64,000 nucleotides of DNA. Origin: Gordonia shandongensis DSM 45094 (lineage in GTDB: Bacteria > Actinomycetota > Actinomycetes > Mycobacteriales > Mycobacteriaceae). Below the pieces are notes generated by a model. That model had not been told where the DNA came from, searched no databases, and saw only the letters and a list, made by a program, of their open reading frames with translations. Shown here piece after piece: positions 9,008 through 17,015 of the stretch. Position 1 is the stretch's first letter, and each line of letters starts with the position of its first letter. A program made the position numbers and the translations under genes. The DNA is taken from positions 1 through 64,000 of the forward strand of contig NZ_AUHE01000001.1 of NCBI RefSeq assembly GCF_000423025.1. The letters run 5' to 3'.

Positions 9008-9889
9008 ATGCCCAGTTCCGGCGTCCGCACGCTGCACACCCACCTCTTCGGTCCCGCGTCGCCCGACGTCCCGCACGTCCTGGCGGTCCACGGGCTCACC
9101 GGCCACGGCGGGCGGTGGCGGCGGCTCGCAGACGATCACCTGCCCGGGGTCCGGGTGATCGCCCCGGATCTGCTCGGCCACGGGCATTCGCCGTGGGAGC
9201 CGCCGTGGCGCACGGAGGATCATGCCGAGGCCCTCGGCGCGGTGATCGACGCGCACGTGCCGGTCGCGGCGCGGCCGCTGGTGGTTCTGGCCCATTCGTA
9301 CGGGGCCGCCGTGTCGTTGGCCCTCGCCGAGACCCGACCCGACGATGTCGCGGGCCTGGTGCTGCTCGACCCGGCGCAGGGGCTCGACCCCGCGTTCACT
9401 CGGACGATCGCCGAGTCGGTGGTCCGCGACTGGGGGCATGCCGATGCCGAGGCGGCCGCAGCCGCCAAACGGATGGAGGGGTGGAACGAGGTTCCCGCAG
9501 ACATCCTCGACGAGGAGATCCGCACCCATCTGATTCCGGACGGCGACGGCGGCGTCACATGGCGGGTGTCGGCACCCGCGACCGCGACGGCCTGGAGCGA
9601 GATGACCGGCCGCCTGCGCCTGCCTCCGCCCGGGATTCCCACGCGGATCGTGGTGGCCGATCGCGTGGACCCGCCGTTCGTACGGCCCGAGTTCCTCGCC
9701 GCGTGCACCGAGCAGCGCGCCGGCACCGTCGAGATCCGTCACGTCGACACCGAGCACATGGTGCCGTTCCTGGCGCCCGCGCTCGGCGCCGATCTGGTCT
9801 CGGAGTTGTGGACGTCGGGGTCCCGGGTGCCGGAAACACGGGTGTCGGAAACACGGGTGTCGGAAACACGAGTGTCATGGCGCCGGTGA
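9008..9889 (+). CDS. lipV: Alpha/beta-hydrolase, LipV-like lipase/esterase
   Basis: 293-residue alpha/beta-hydrolase. AVHGLTGHGGRW is the oxyanion-hole region, LAHSYGAAVS carries the nucleophile serine (the first glycine of G-x-S-x-G is alanine), VVADRVDPP supplies the likely acid and DTEHMVPF the histidine. It sits divergently from adnA and before an Ogt/ATL-like gene, the place held by lipV (Rv3203) in M. tuberculosis. The ATG at 9008 is preferred for its GGGAG ribosome site; an in-frame ATG lies four codons upstream at 8996. The C-terminus is odd: after SELWTSG it consists of RVPET-RVSET-RVSET-RVS repeats encoded by a 15-base tandem repeat that runs up to the start of the next gene. The natural substrate is unknown. 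Confidence 0.82.
   Translation: MPSSGVRTLHTHLFGPASPDVPHVLAVHGLTGHGGRWRRLADDHLPGVRVIAPDLLGHGHSPWEPPWRTEDHAEALGAVIDAHVPVAARPLVVLAHSYGAAVSLALAETRPDDVAGLVLLDPAQGLDPAFTRTIAESVVRDWGHADAEAAAAAKRMEGWNEVPADILDEEIRTHLIPDGDGGVTWRVSAPATATAWSEMTGRLRLPPPGIPTRIVVADRVDPPFVRPEFLAACTEQRAGTVEIRHVDTEHMVPFLAPALGADLVSELWTSGSRVPETRVSETRVSETRVSWRR
9824..9876 (+). repeat. 15-base tandem repeat in the lipV-like 3' end
   Basis: Three 15-base units, CGGGTGCCGGAAACA then CGGGTGTCGGAAACA twice (9824-9838, 9839-9853, 9854-9868), followed by eight bases of a fourth unit (CGAGTGTC, 9869-9876). The repeat stops exactly at the first ATG of the next gene. Because the unit is a multiple of three, copy-number change would lengthen or shorten the hydrolase tail without shifting its frame. 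Confidence 0.93.
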
Positions 9890-10179
9890 CCGAGCAGCAG
9901 GTCGAGGCCGTCCGCGCTCTGGTGGCCGCGATCCCGGCGGGCCGGGTGCGGACCTACGGTGATCTGGCATCCGACGCCGGGCTGACGAGCCCGCGGATCG
10001 TCGGCTGGATCATGCGGACCGATTCCGCCGACCTCCCGTGGCACCGCGTGGTTCCGGCGTCGGGGCGACCCGCCGCGGGCATCGCCGCCCGGCAGCTGGC
10101 ACGGCTGCGCGACGAGGGCGTCGGTGTCGTCGACGGGCGGATCGACATGCGCGAGCACCGACTGCCGGCCGGCCCGTGA
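9877..10179 (+). CDS. Alkyltransferase-like (ATL) DNA-binding protein
   Basis: 100-residue protein with the C-terminal DNA-binding fold of O6-alkylguanine-DNA alkyltransferases (PAGRVRTYGDLA, helix-turn-helix near SPRIVGWIMR). The active-site segment reads LPWHRVVP (residues 53-60): the acceptor cysteine of PCHRV is tryptophan. This is the signature of ATL proteins, which cannot transfer the alkyl group but bind O6-alkylguanine and recruit nucleotide excision repair. It overlaps the upstream hydrolase gene. The start may be the ATG at 9877 or a GTG at 9886, whose GTGA overlap with the hydrolase stop is the more typical coupled arrangement and would remove three residues. The family is certain; the NER role is inferred from homologues. 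Confidence 0.88.
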   Translation: MAPVTEQQVEAVRALVAAIPAGRVRTYGDLASDAGLTSPRIVGWIMRTDSADLPWHRVVPASGRPAAGIAARQLARLRDEGVGVVDGRIDMREHRLPAGP

Positions 10180-10200
10180 GCGATCCGTGTCGCACTGCCG

Positions 10201-10662
10201 TCACCTCGCCCCGACGGTCCGCGCGGGACGCCTGCCGTCGCACATCGGACTCGCTGCCTGAGCGCGTTCCCACTCGATGAACTCCGCCGACGGCGACGTC
10301 CCCGTCGTCCTCTCGTCGTCGACCGCGTAGATGTATGCCTGTCGCGGTTCACAGAAGAACGCCGACACCACGATGAAGGAGTCCTCGACCAGGATCGAAT
10401 CGAAATCCGTGCCGATCCCGAGGAAGAGGTCGGTCACCGCGTTCGTCGAGAACGACCCGACGTTCCGTCGCTGACTCCCACCCCAGAGCGCGTTCCTCAG
10501 CTCACCGACGGTCATCCCGTCGAACTCAGTCGATTCGATTCGCTGCGCCGACGACGAGGTCGGCACGGCCGCGTCTTCGTCGACGTCGGCGTCCGCGCAC
10601 CCGACCACCGGCATGATCCCGACCGTTGCGGTGACGATCGCCGCGAATCCCCTGATCCTCAT
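10201..10662 (-). CDS. Putative lipoprotein of unknown function
   Basis: 153 residues. The N-terminus is a lipoprotein signal: MRIRG, a hydrophobic stretch AAIVTATVGIMPVVG and a cysteine at position 22 (lipobox VVGC), followed by an acidic linker (ADADVDEDA). This predicts a lipid-anchored, exported protein. The mature part contains FDGMTVGELRNALWGG and a two-cysteine region (AFFCEPRQAYIYAV ... SPMCDG). I recognise no family. It lies tail-to-tail with the ATL gene (21 bases apart) and upstream of the TIGR02569-like gene's stop, in a position I do not recall being occupied in M. tuberculosis, so it may be lineage-specific. Confidence 0.7.
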   Translation of the reverse strand: MRIRGFAAIVTATVGIMPVVGCADADVDEDAAVPTSSSAQRIESTEFDGMTVGELRNALWGGSQRRNVGSFSTNAVTDLFLGIGTDFDSILVEDSFIVVSAFFCEPRQAYIYAVDDERTTGTSPSAEFIEWERAQAASPMCDGRRPARTVGAR

Positions 10663-10717
10663 CTCTCCCCCTTGTGCCGACTCGCGCGGCGCCGGACCGT
10701 CCGCCGTAGTGCCCCGC

Positions 10718-11566
10718 CTAGACCATCATGCGGACGAGGTCCACCACCCGGAGCAGTCCGGGCAGGGCTCCGGACGTCGACCGCGGGTGCAGCGCGTGCA
10801 CCGCAAGCCGGAAGATCGTGGCGCGCAGCAGCATCTGCGGCCATTCCGGGTGGTCCGACCAGCGGTCGATCAAGTCCTCGGACGCCCCGCCCCAGGCCAG
10901 GGCGTCCACGACGACGACGGCTGCGGCCCACGACACCGGACGCCAGTACGGGACGATGTCGGTGATCGCGGGGGCTGCGGCGCCGGCGAACAGCACGGTG
11001 CCGAACAGGTCGCCGTGCACCACCTGAGACGGCAGGTCGACGGGTTTGCGCAGGCCCGCGAGGATCTTCAACTCCGCGATGCTCCGCTGCGCGTCCTCGC
11101 TGGTGGGTTCGGCCATCCCGGCGGCACGGGCGCTGCGCAGCGGGACCTCCTCCCACGCGGCGCGGTCCGCGGCGACGAAGACGTCGACGTCGTTGAACGG
11201 CGGTGCGGGCGGCTGCAGGAGGAAACGGGGCCGCTCGAAGGACGCCGTCGCCCGGTGCAGGCGGTCCGCCAGGGCCACCACCTCGTCGTGCCGCGGCTCG
11301 GGACTGCCCGCCACGTAGGTGTCGGCGCGCCAGCCCGAGACGACGTAGCGGCCGTCGGTGGCGCGGATGGGGCGTGCGATCCGCATCCCCTCGACGTACA
11401 GGTTCTCGCGGGCCGTCGCCGACCATGCGGCGCGCGCATGATCCGGCACCAACGTCAGGACCACTTCGCCCACGCGCCAGCGGAGCCCGTCCATGGCTAT
11501 GGGCGGGTGCGCCGTGAGGCCGAAGGTGGTCAACACCTGTTCAGCGGGCTCGACAATGGTGGTCAC
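10718..11566 (-). CDS. TIGR02569-like protein with phosphotransferase-like motif
   Basis: 282-residue soluble protein matching the actinobacterial family next to moeB/moeZ (Rv3205c in M. tuberculosis, TIGR02569 as I remember it). The segment QVVHGDLFGTVLF resembles the HGDLxxxN catalytic loop of aminoglycoside phosphotransferase/choline kinase folds, and AITDIVPYWRPVSW lies where the metal-binding D of that fold would be, so it may be a kinase relative, active or not. No membrane segment or signal peptide is visible. It runs in the same direction as moeZ, 78 bases upstream of it being intergenic. Substrate and role are not known to me. Confidence 0.7.
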   Translation of the reverse strand: MTTIVEPAEQVLTTFGLTAHPPIAMDGLRWRVGEVVLTLVPDHARAAWSATARENLYVEGMRIARPIRATDGRYVVSGWRADTYVAGSPEPRHDEVVALADRLHRATASFERPRFLLQPPAPPFNDVDVFVAADRAAWEEVPLRSARAAGMAEPTSEDAQRSIAELKILAGLRKPVDLPSQVVHGDLFGTVLFAGAAAPAITDIVPYWRPVSWAAAVVVVDALAWGGASEDLIDRWSDHPEWPQMLLRATIFRLAVHALHPRSTSGALPGLLRVVDLVRMMV

Positions 11567-11644
11567 GACGCCAGATTACCGAGTTCGCCGCCACATCTCG
11601 GGCAACGACACCGCCGTGCGCGCGCCCGGCCCGGCCCCGACGGC

Positions 11645-12820
11645 TCAATACCGGGGCATCGTGGTCTCGACGCGGGCCGCCCACGCCGCGATGCCGCCGC
11701 CCAGGTGTGCGACGTCGGCGTATCCCGCCCGGTTGAGCGCCGCGAGCGCCTCGGCCGACCGCACGCCCGTCTTGCAGTACAGGACGATCCGACGGTCCCG
11801 CGGAAGGTCGCCGAACGCACGGCCCTCGACGATCTCGCTCTTCGGGACGAGGACCGCACCGTCGATTCTGGTGATCTCGAACTCCACCGGTTCGCGCACG
11901 TCGACGACGAGCGGCGGGGCATCGGAGGCCAGGGCCGCTCGCAGGTCCTCGGGTGTGACGGTGGCGTCGGCCGCAGCCGCCGCGGCCTCATCGGAGACGA
12001 CTCCGCAGAACTCGTCCTCGTCGAGCAGTGCGGTCACGCGTTCGCCCATCGGGTCCTTCCGGATGCCGATCGTCCGGTACGACATCGCGAGCGCGTCGTA
12101 CAGCAGGATCCGGCCCAGCAGCGGTTCGCCGATCCCGCAGATCAACTTGACCGCCTCGGTGCCCATCACCGACCCGATCGACCCGCACAGCACTCCGAGG
12201 ACGCCGCCCTCCGCGCACGACGGCACGGCCCCGGGCGGCGGCGCCTGCGGATACAGATCGCGGTAGTTGACGCCGCGACCGTCGGGCGCGTCCTCCCAGA
12301 ACACCGCGACCTGCCCCTCGAATCGGAGGATCGACCCCCACACGTACGGTCGCCGCGCCAGGATCGCGGCATCGTTGACCAGGTAGCGGGTGGCGAAGTT
12401 GTCCGTGCCGTCCAGGATCAGGTCGTACCGGGAGAACAGGTCGACGGCGTTGGCGGCCGTGAGCCTCTCGGAGTGCAGACGCACGTCGACGAGCGGATTG
12501 ATGCGCGCGATCGAGTCGCGGGCGCTCTCGGTCTTGAGCCCGCCCACGTCGGCGGTGCCGTGGATGATCTGACGCGCCAGGTTCGACTCGTCGACCTCGT
12601 CGAAGTCGACGATACCGAGCGTCCCGACCCCCGCGGCCGCGAGATACATCAGTGTCGGCGAGCCCAGCCCGCCGGCACCCATCACGAGCACGCGGGCGTT
12701 CTTGAGTCGCCGCTGACCGACCACGCCCATCGACGGGAGGATGAGGTGGCGGCTGTACCGCGCCACTTCCTCGCGGGTCAGGTCGTCGCCGGGTTCCACC
12801 AGCGGCGGCAGCGACGCCAT
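11645..12820 (-). CDS. moeZ: MoeZ: sulfur-carrier adenylyltransferase with rhodanese domain
   Basis: 391 residues in two domains. The ThiF/MoeB-type adenylyltransferase has the nucleotide loop VMGAGGLGS (47-54), NLARQIIHG, LILDGTDNFATRYLVND and the catalytic-region cysteines in VPSCAEGGVLGVLCG. A C-terminal rhodanese domain follows, with active-site YCKTGVRS (Cys about 349). The enzyme adenylates and then sulfurates small sulfur carriers (MoaD, CysO, ThiS-like) for molybdopterin and cysteine synthesis. The E1-type zinc CxxC pairs are not evident. The start codon directly abuts the stop of the upstream DUF3152 gene, so both belong to one transcript. Confidence 0.92.
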   Translation of the reverse strand: MASLPPLVEPGDDLTREEVARYSRHLILPSMGVVGQRRLKNARVLVMGAGGLGSPTLMYLAAAGVGTLGIVDFDEVDESNLARQIIHGTADVGGLKTESARDSIARINPLVDVRLHSERLTAANAVDLFSRYDLILDGTDNFATRYLVNDAAILARRPYVWGSILRFEGQVAVFWEDAPDGRGVNYRDLYPQAPPPGAVPSCAEGGVLGVLCGSIGSVMGTEAVKLICGIGEPLLGRILLYDALAMSYRTIGIRKDPMGERVTALLDEDEFCGVVSDEAAAAAADATVTPEDLRAALASDAPPLVVDVREPVEFEITRIDGAVLVPKSEIVEGRAFGDLPRDRRIVLYCKTGVRSAEALAALNRAGYADVAHLGGGIAAWAARVETTMPRY

Positions 12821-13852
12821 CTACTTGTCCGGGTACGGCCACGCGTTGGGGCGGCACACGAGGGTCCGGTCGGCGTCGCCGAGTTCCGGGTCAAGCGCGA
12901 TGACCTGCGAATTGGCGGTCCCGAACGTCTGCTGCATCATGATCGGCGCCAACGCGCCGTCCTCGGCGCACGGCTTGTGCCGCTCGAAACCGATACCGTG
13001 ACCGACCTCGTGGTTGATCAGATACTGCCGGTAGGTGAGCCCGTCGCCCTGGAATGCCATCGCACCGCGCACCCAGCGCGCCTCGTTGATCACGACACGC
13101 TTGTCGGGCGGGTAGTAGCACGAGGTGTCGAGTTTGATCTGGTATCCGCACAGTTCACGGGTCGTCTCGGTCGACGACAGTGAGATCCGCAGATCCGCGT
13201 CGCCGGAGTCGATGCGCCGGAACGACACCTTGCCGCCGCCGATCCAGCTCTTGGGGTTCGCCAACGTGGCGTCGACCATCGCCGCGAAGGTGCGGTCGCC
13301 GCCGTACTGCGACGCCTTGACACCGTTCTCCGCCTCCACCGTGTAGGTGAACTCCTGGCCGCCGGTGCCCACACGGTCGCCGGTGCCGCGGATCACCCGG
13401 TAGGTCTTCTCGCCCTTCGCGGTGTACGGCCCGCCGCCGGGCAGCGCGCCGGCGGGCAGCGCCGCCTCCTGGATGTCGCCCTTCGGCGCACCGATCGGTG
13501 TGGTCTCCTCCTGCACCTTCGGGTTGCGCACGGCGTCGCCGGTGGGTTCGCCTGCCGACGGCGAGGCCGTCCCACCGCCCTGGATCGTCACGACCAGCAG
13601 TGCGATGGTGAGCGCCAGGAGGACCGGGACGGCGTAGATCCGCCACCCGTAGGTCTGCACGGCTGCGACGAGCCAGCCCCGGGCACCCGACTCGCGGTCG
13701 TCGCGTCCGCGCTCGGCGGCGGATCGATCGCGTCTGGATCGGCCCGCGGCGGACGGGGCGCCGTCCGCCGTCGGATCCCAGCGGGCACGCAGCGGCTGGT
13801 CCGGCCGCGGGCGTCGGGGACGGGTCGTCCCTCGTTCTGGTGTACCGGTCAC
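12821..13852 (-). CDS. DUF3152 membrane-anchored protein with metalloprotease-like motif
   Basis: 343 residues. A basic, Arg/Pro-rich cytoplasmic head of about 70 residues is followed by one membrane helix (72-91, YAVPVLLALTIALLVVTI) and a large extracytoplasmic domain. The domain carries HEVGHGIGFERH (281-292), an HExxHxxGxxxH arrangement one residue longer than the metzincin zinc motif, plus an N in INHEVGH. Four cysteines could form disulfides. It matches the DUF3152 family (Rv3207c position). A zinc protease at the cell surface is inferred from the motif; no activity is known to me. GTG start; it diverges from the TetR regulator gene. Confidence 0.85.
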   Translation of the reverse strand: MTGTPERGTTRPRRPRPDQPLRARWDPTADGAPSAAGRSRRDRSAAERGRDDRESGARGWLVAAVQTYGWRIYAVPVLLALTIALLVVTIQGGGTASPSAGEPTGDAVRNPKVQEETTPIGAPKGDIQEAALPAGALPGGGPYTAKGEKTYRVIRGTGDRVGTGGQEFTYTVEAENGVKASQYGGDRTFAAMVDATLANPKSWIGGGKVSFRRIDSGDADLRISLSSTETTRELCGYQIKLDTSCYYPPDKRVVINEARWVRGAMAFQGDGLTYRQYLINHEVGHGIGFERHKPCAEDGALAPIMMQQTFGTANSQVIALDPELGDADRTLVCRPNAWPYPDK

Positions 13853-13911
13853 GCGACAACTTTCTCATAGATCACCGTCGACACCGGGTATCCACCCCCG
13901 GCGACGGCTGA

Positions 13912-14637
<726 letters not shown>

Positions 14638-14652
14638 GCGTCCCGGCTCCGA

Positions 14653-15849
14653 TCAGGCCGACAGGCCGGGCACGATCGTCTCGTAGACCGCCGTCTCGAA
14701 GTCGAGCGCGGCACGATGCGCGACGGGGTCGGCGAACGGCAGCAGCTGCGTCGCCCACATGCCGGCCACACCGGCGGTGCGGTCGATCCAGAAGTACAGG
14801 TTCGCCAGCCCCGCCCAACCTAGGGAACCGGCGCTCCGACCGGTCGGGGCCTGCTCGTCGGTGGTCATGAACCCGTACGCCCACCCCTTGGTGATGCCGG
14901 GAAAGAACTCGACGTCGCACGCGATCACCGGGTCCACGCCGCGCAGCGGTGTCACCCGCTGCCCGTCCGCGAGGCCGTCGCGCACGGCCCAGGCCACCGT
15001 GTCCGGACGCAGGATCTGCACACCGTCCGCGGAGGCGCCGTTCCGCAACCACATCTGCAGAAATCGCAGGTAGTCGCCGACCGTGCCGTGCAGCCCCTGG
15101 CCGCCCATGTGGAGCTCCGGAGTCGCCGGCATCCCGATCCGGGTGGCCGCGAGGGTGCCGTCCGATCGTCGTCGATGCACCGTCGCCCGACGTTCGCGCA
15201 TCGCGTCGGTGAGTTCGAACGCCGAATCGACCATCCCCAACGGCGCGAAGATGCGTTCGGCGAACACCTCGCCCAGCCGCTGCCCGCGGACGGCTTCGAC
15301 GACACGTCCGGCCCAGTCCATTCCCGCGCCGTAGTTCCAGCGCGTCCCGGGGTCGAACAGCAGCGGCGTCGCGAGCGAGGCGCGCGTCGCCGTCGCGATG
15401 TCCGGATGGTGGCCGTCGGCGACCATCCGCCGGTAGTCCTCGTCGAAGAACGGATACGCGAACCCGGCGGTGTGCAGCAGCAGCATCCGCGTGGTGATCG
15501 GCGCCGTCGGCGGTCGGACGCGCGGCCGCCCGTCGGCGTCGTATCCGTCGAGCACGCCGATCTCGCCGATCTCGGCGACGTAGTCGGCCGCCGGTGCGTC
15601 CAGATCGATCAGCCCGTCGTCCACGCACTGCAGGACCGCGGTGGCCGTGATCGGCTTGGTGGTGGAGTACAGCGTGAGGATCGCGTCGGTCGTCATCGGC
15701 TCGTCGCCCGCCGCCGACCGGACCCCTGCGGCACCGGTATACAGGACGGCGTCGGCCGTCCCGACCGCCGCCACGACACCGGGCACCCGATCCGCTCCGT
15801 CGCCGGTCGCACCGGCGAGCATCTCGTCGAGACTCCCCGACCACTGCAT
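14653..15849 (-). CDS. Serine hydrolase, class C beta-lactamase/esterase fold
   Basis: 398-residue member of the beta-lactamase (Pfam PF00144) family. The S-x-x-K nucleophile motif is YSTTKPIT, and the tyrosine motif is WNYGAGMDW (Y-x-A, as in family VIII esterases, not the Y-x-N of true beta-lactamases). MGGQGLHGTVGDYLRF is a typical later segment. No signal peptide is visible, so a cytoplasmic esterase or peptidase is more likely than resistance. It follows the DUF3107 gene by 14 bases in the same direction and converges with the TetR gene. Substrate unknown. Confidence 0.82.
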   Translation of the reverse strand: MQWSGSLDEMLAGATGDGADRVPGVVAAVGTADAVLYTGAAGVRSAAGDEPMTTDAILTLYSTTKPITATAVLQCVDDGLIDLDAPAADYVAEIGEIGVLDGYDADGRPRVRPPTAPITTRMLLLHTAGFAYPFFDEDYRRMVADGHHPDIATATRASLATPLLFDPGTRWNYGAGMDWAGRVVEAVRGQRLGEVFAERIFAPLGMVDSAFELTDAMRERRATVHRRRSDGTLAATRIGMPATPELHMGGQGLHGTVGDYLRFLQMWLRNGASADGVQILRPDTVAWAVRDGLADGQRVTPLRGVDPVIACDVEFFPGITKGWAYGFMTTDEQAPTGRSAGSLGWAGLANLYFWIDRTAGVAGMWATQLLPFADPVAHRAALDFETAVYETIVPGLSA

Positions 15850-15863
15850 CGGAGGGTCTCCGA

Positions 15864-16097
15864 TCAGGCCGCGCCGAATCCGACTCGACGGCTCTCGGTG
15901 CTCCCGACCTCCACGTACGCGATCTTCGCGGCCGGCACGAGCACTCGCGAGCCCTTGTCGTCGACCAGGGACAGCACCGTGTCGGTGCCGTCGAGGGCCC
16001 GCTCCGCCGCGCCGAACACCGTGTCGGCGTCGTCCTTCGACACGAAGGCGAGTTCGCGGGGGCTGTTCTCGATTCCGATCTTGACTTCAACGCTCAT
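15864..16097 (-). CDS. DUF3107 small protein (Rv3208A/TB9.4-like)
   Basis: 77 residues, matching the DUF3107 family in length and in the N-terminal pattern VEVKIGIENSPREL followed by a beta-rich, soluble sequence ending VEVGSTESRRVGF. The family is conserved in actinobacteria beside the TetR regulator and a RhlE-type helicase, but its function is not established. It is cytoplasmic by appearance and starts 18 bases after the stop of the ferritin-like gene, so the three minus-strand genes from 16760 to 14653 probably form one transcript. Confidence 0.82.
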   Translation of the reverse strand: MSVEVKIGIENSPRELAFVSKDDADTVFGAAERALDGTDTVLSLVDDKGSRVLVPAAKIAYVEVGSTESRRVGFGAA

Positions 16098-16115
16098 GGC
16101 TCGAAATCCTACCCG

Positions 16116-16760
16116 TCACGCGAGGGACAGGTCGGCCATGCGCTGGCCGTGCCGCGTGGCCATGTTGTCGAAGAAGTCCGCCGCGTTCTGCAGGGTGGCG
16201 GGTCCGTCGAACAGCAGCGTCATCACCTCGTCCTCCTCCGCGAGGACCCACTGCATGTGGGTGATGGCCTCCCCCAGCAGTCGGCGTCCCCACAGCGCGA
16301 GCGGAGAGGCGATCGCCGGGTCGGCGGCGACAGCGGCGCGCACCTGATCGACGGCGAACTGCGACGACCGGGTCTCGGCCATCACCGAGCGCATCACCGG
16401 CCGGACCTCCTCCGGCATCGCATCGGCCATCTCGGCGTAGAAGTCGGCGGCCAGGCCGTCGCCCACGTGCATCTTGACCAACACCTCCAGCCACGAGCTG
16501 GGCATCGTGACCCGGTGGTATTCATCGAACACCCGGGTGTGTCGCACCACCGCGTCGTCGGGGTCCCCGCCGTCCGCGCGGATCTGGTCGGCGAGGACCT
16601 CGAAGTGTCCCATCTCGGCGGCGATCAACCGCGCGATCGCGACTCGGTCGCCGGTCGTCGGGGCCATCGACGACTCGTCGATCAGTCGATAGCAGGCTGC
16701 GAACTCGCCGGCGAGCAGGACTTCGTACAGCTTGCGGATGGCCGCCTCATTGTTCGACAT
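16116..16760 (-). CDS. Ferritin-like protein (Rv3210c-like)
   Basis: 214 residues starting MSNNEAAIRKLYEVLLAGEF. The helical pattern with spaced acidic and histidine residues (LLAGEFAACYRL, AAEMGHFEVLADQI, LVKMHVGDGLAADFY, MAETRSSQFAVDQV, GEAITHMQWVLAEEDEV) suggests a four-helix ferritin-like di-metal fold with E...ExxH ligands, related to the fold used by MiaE-type tRNA hydroxylases. The true substrate is unknown. The reading frame is open far upstream, but the ATG at 16760 fits the family length and lies just downstream of the divergent promoter region shared with the DEAD-box gene. Confidence 0.75.
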   Translation of the reverse strand: MSNNEAAIRKLYEVLLAGEFAACYRLIDESSMAPTTGDRVAIARLIAAEMGHFEVLADQIRADGGDPDDAVVRHTRVFDEYHRVTMPSSWLEVLVKMHVGDGLAADFYAEMADAMPEEVRPVMRSVMAETRSSQFAVDQVRAAVAADPAIASPLALWGRRLLGEAITHMQWVLAEEDEVMTLLFDGPATLQNAADFFDNMATRHGQRMADLSLA

Positions 16761-16783
16761 GCAAGTCAGAGTAGGCAAAGCGG

Positions 16784-17015
16784 TACACTCAGGACCAGAC
16801 GTGGGGCCGATCCGTCCATCGCGCGTACGACGACGCGGTGATCGAGCGGATTCCAGCGCCCTGCGTCCGACCTTGAGCGCGCACCTGCGAAGGGCTACGC
16901 CGAGGGCCTGATCCGTCGGGGGCATCCGATTCCGACGATGCGACCGCTGACGATCAGGACCCCGTGGATCCTCTTGTGTGCGTGCACGACTGCACTGAGA
17001 GGCTTTGAACCGAAT
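16784..17015 (+). promoter_or_regulatory. Candidate promoter and long leader of the DEAD-box helicase gene
   Basis: TACACT at 16784-16789 is a good -10 hexamer on the plus strand; no clear -35 is seen. If used, transcription would begin near 16796 and leave a leader of about 220 bases before the ATG at 17016. Long leaders are common for DEAD-box helicase genes and often serve cold or autoregulation. GAGAGG lies about 15 bases before the ATG, farther than usual. The helicase frame itself remains open back to an ATG at 16938. Confidence 0.4.
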
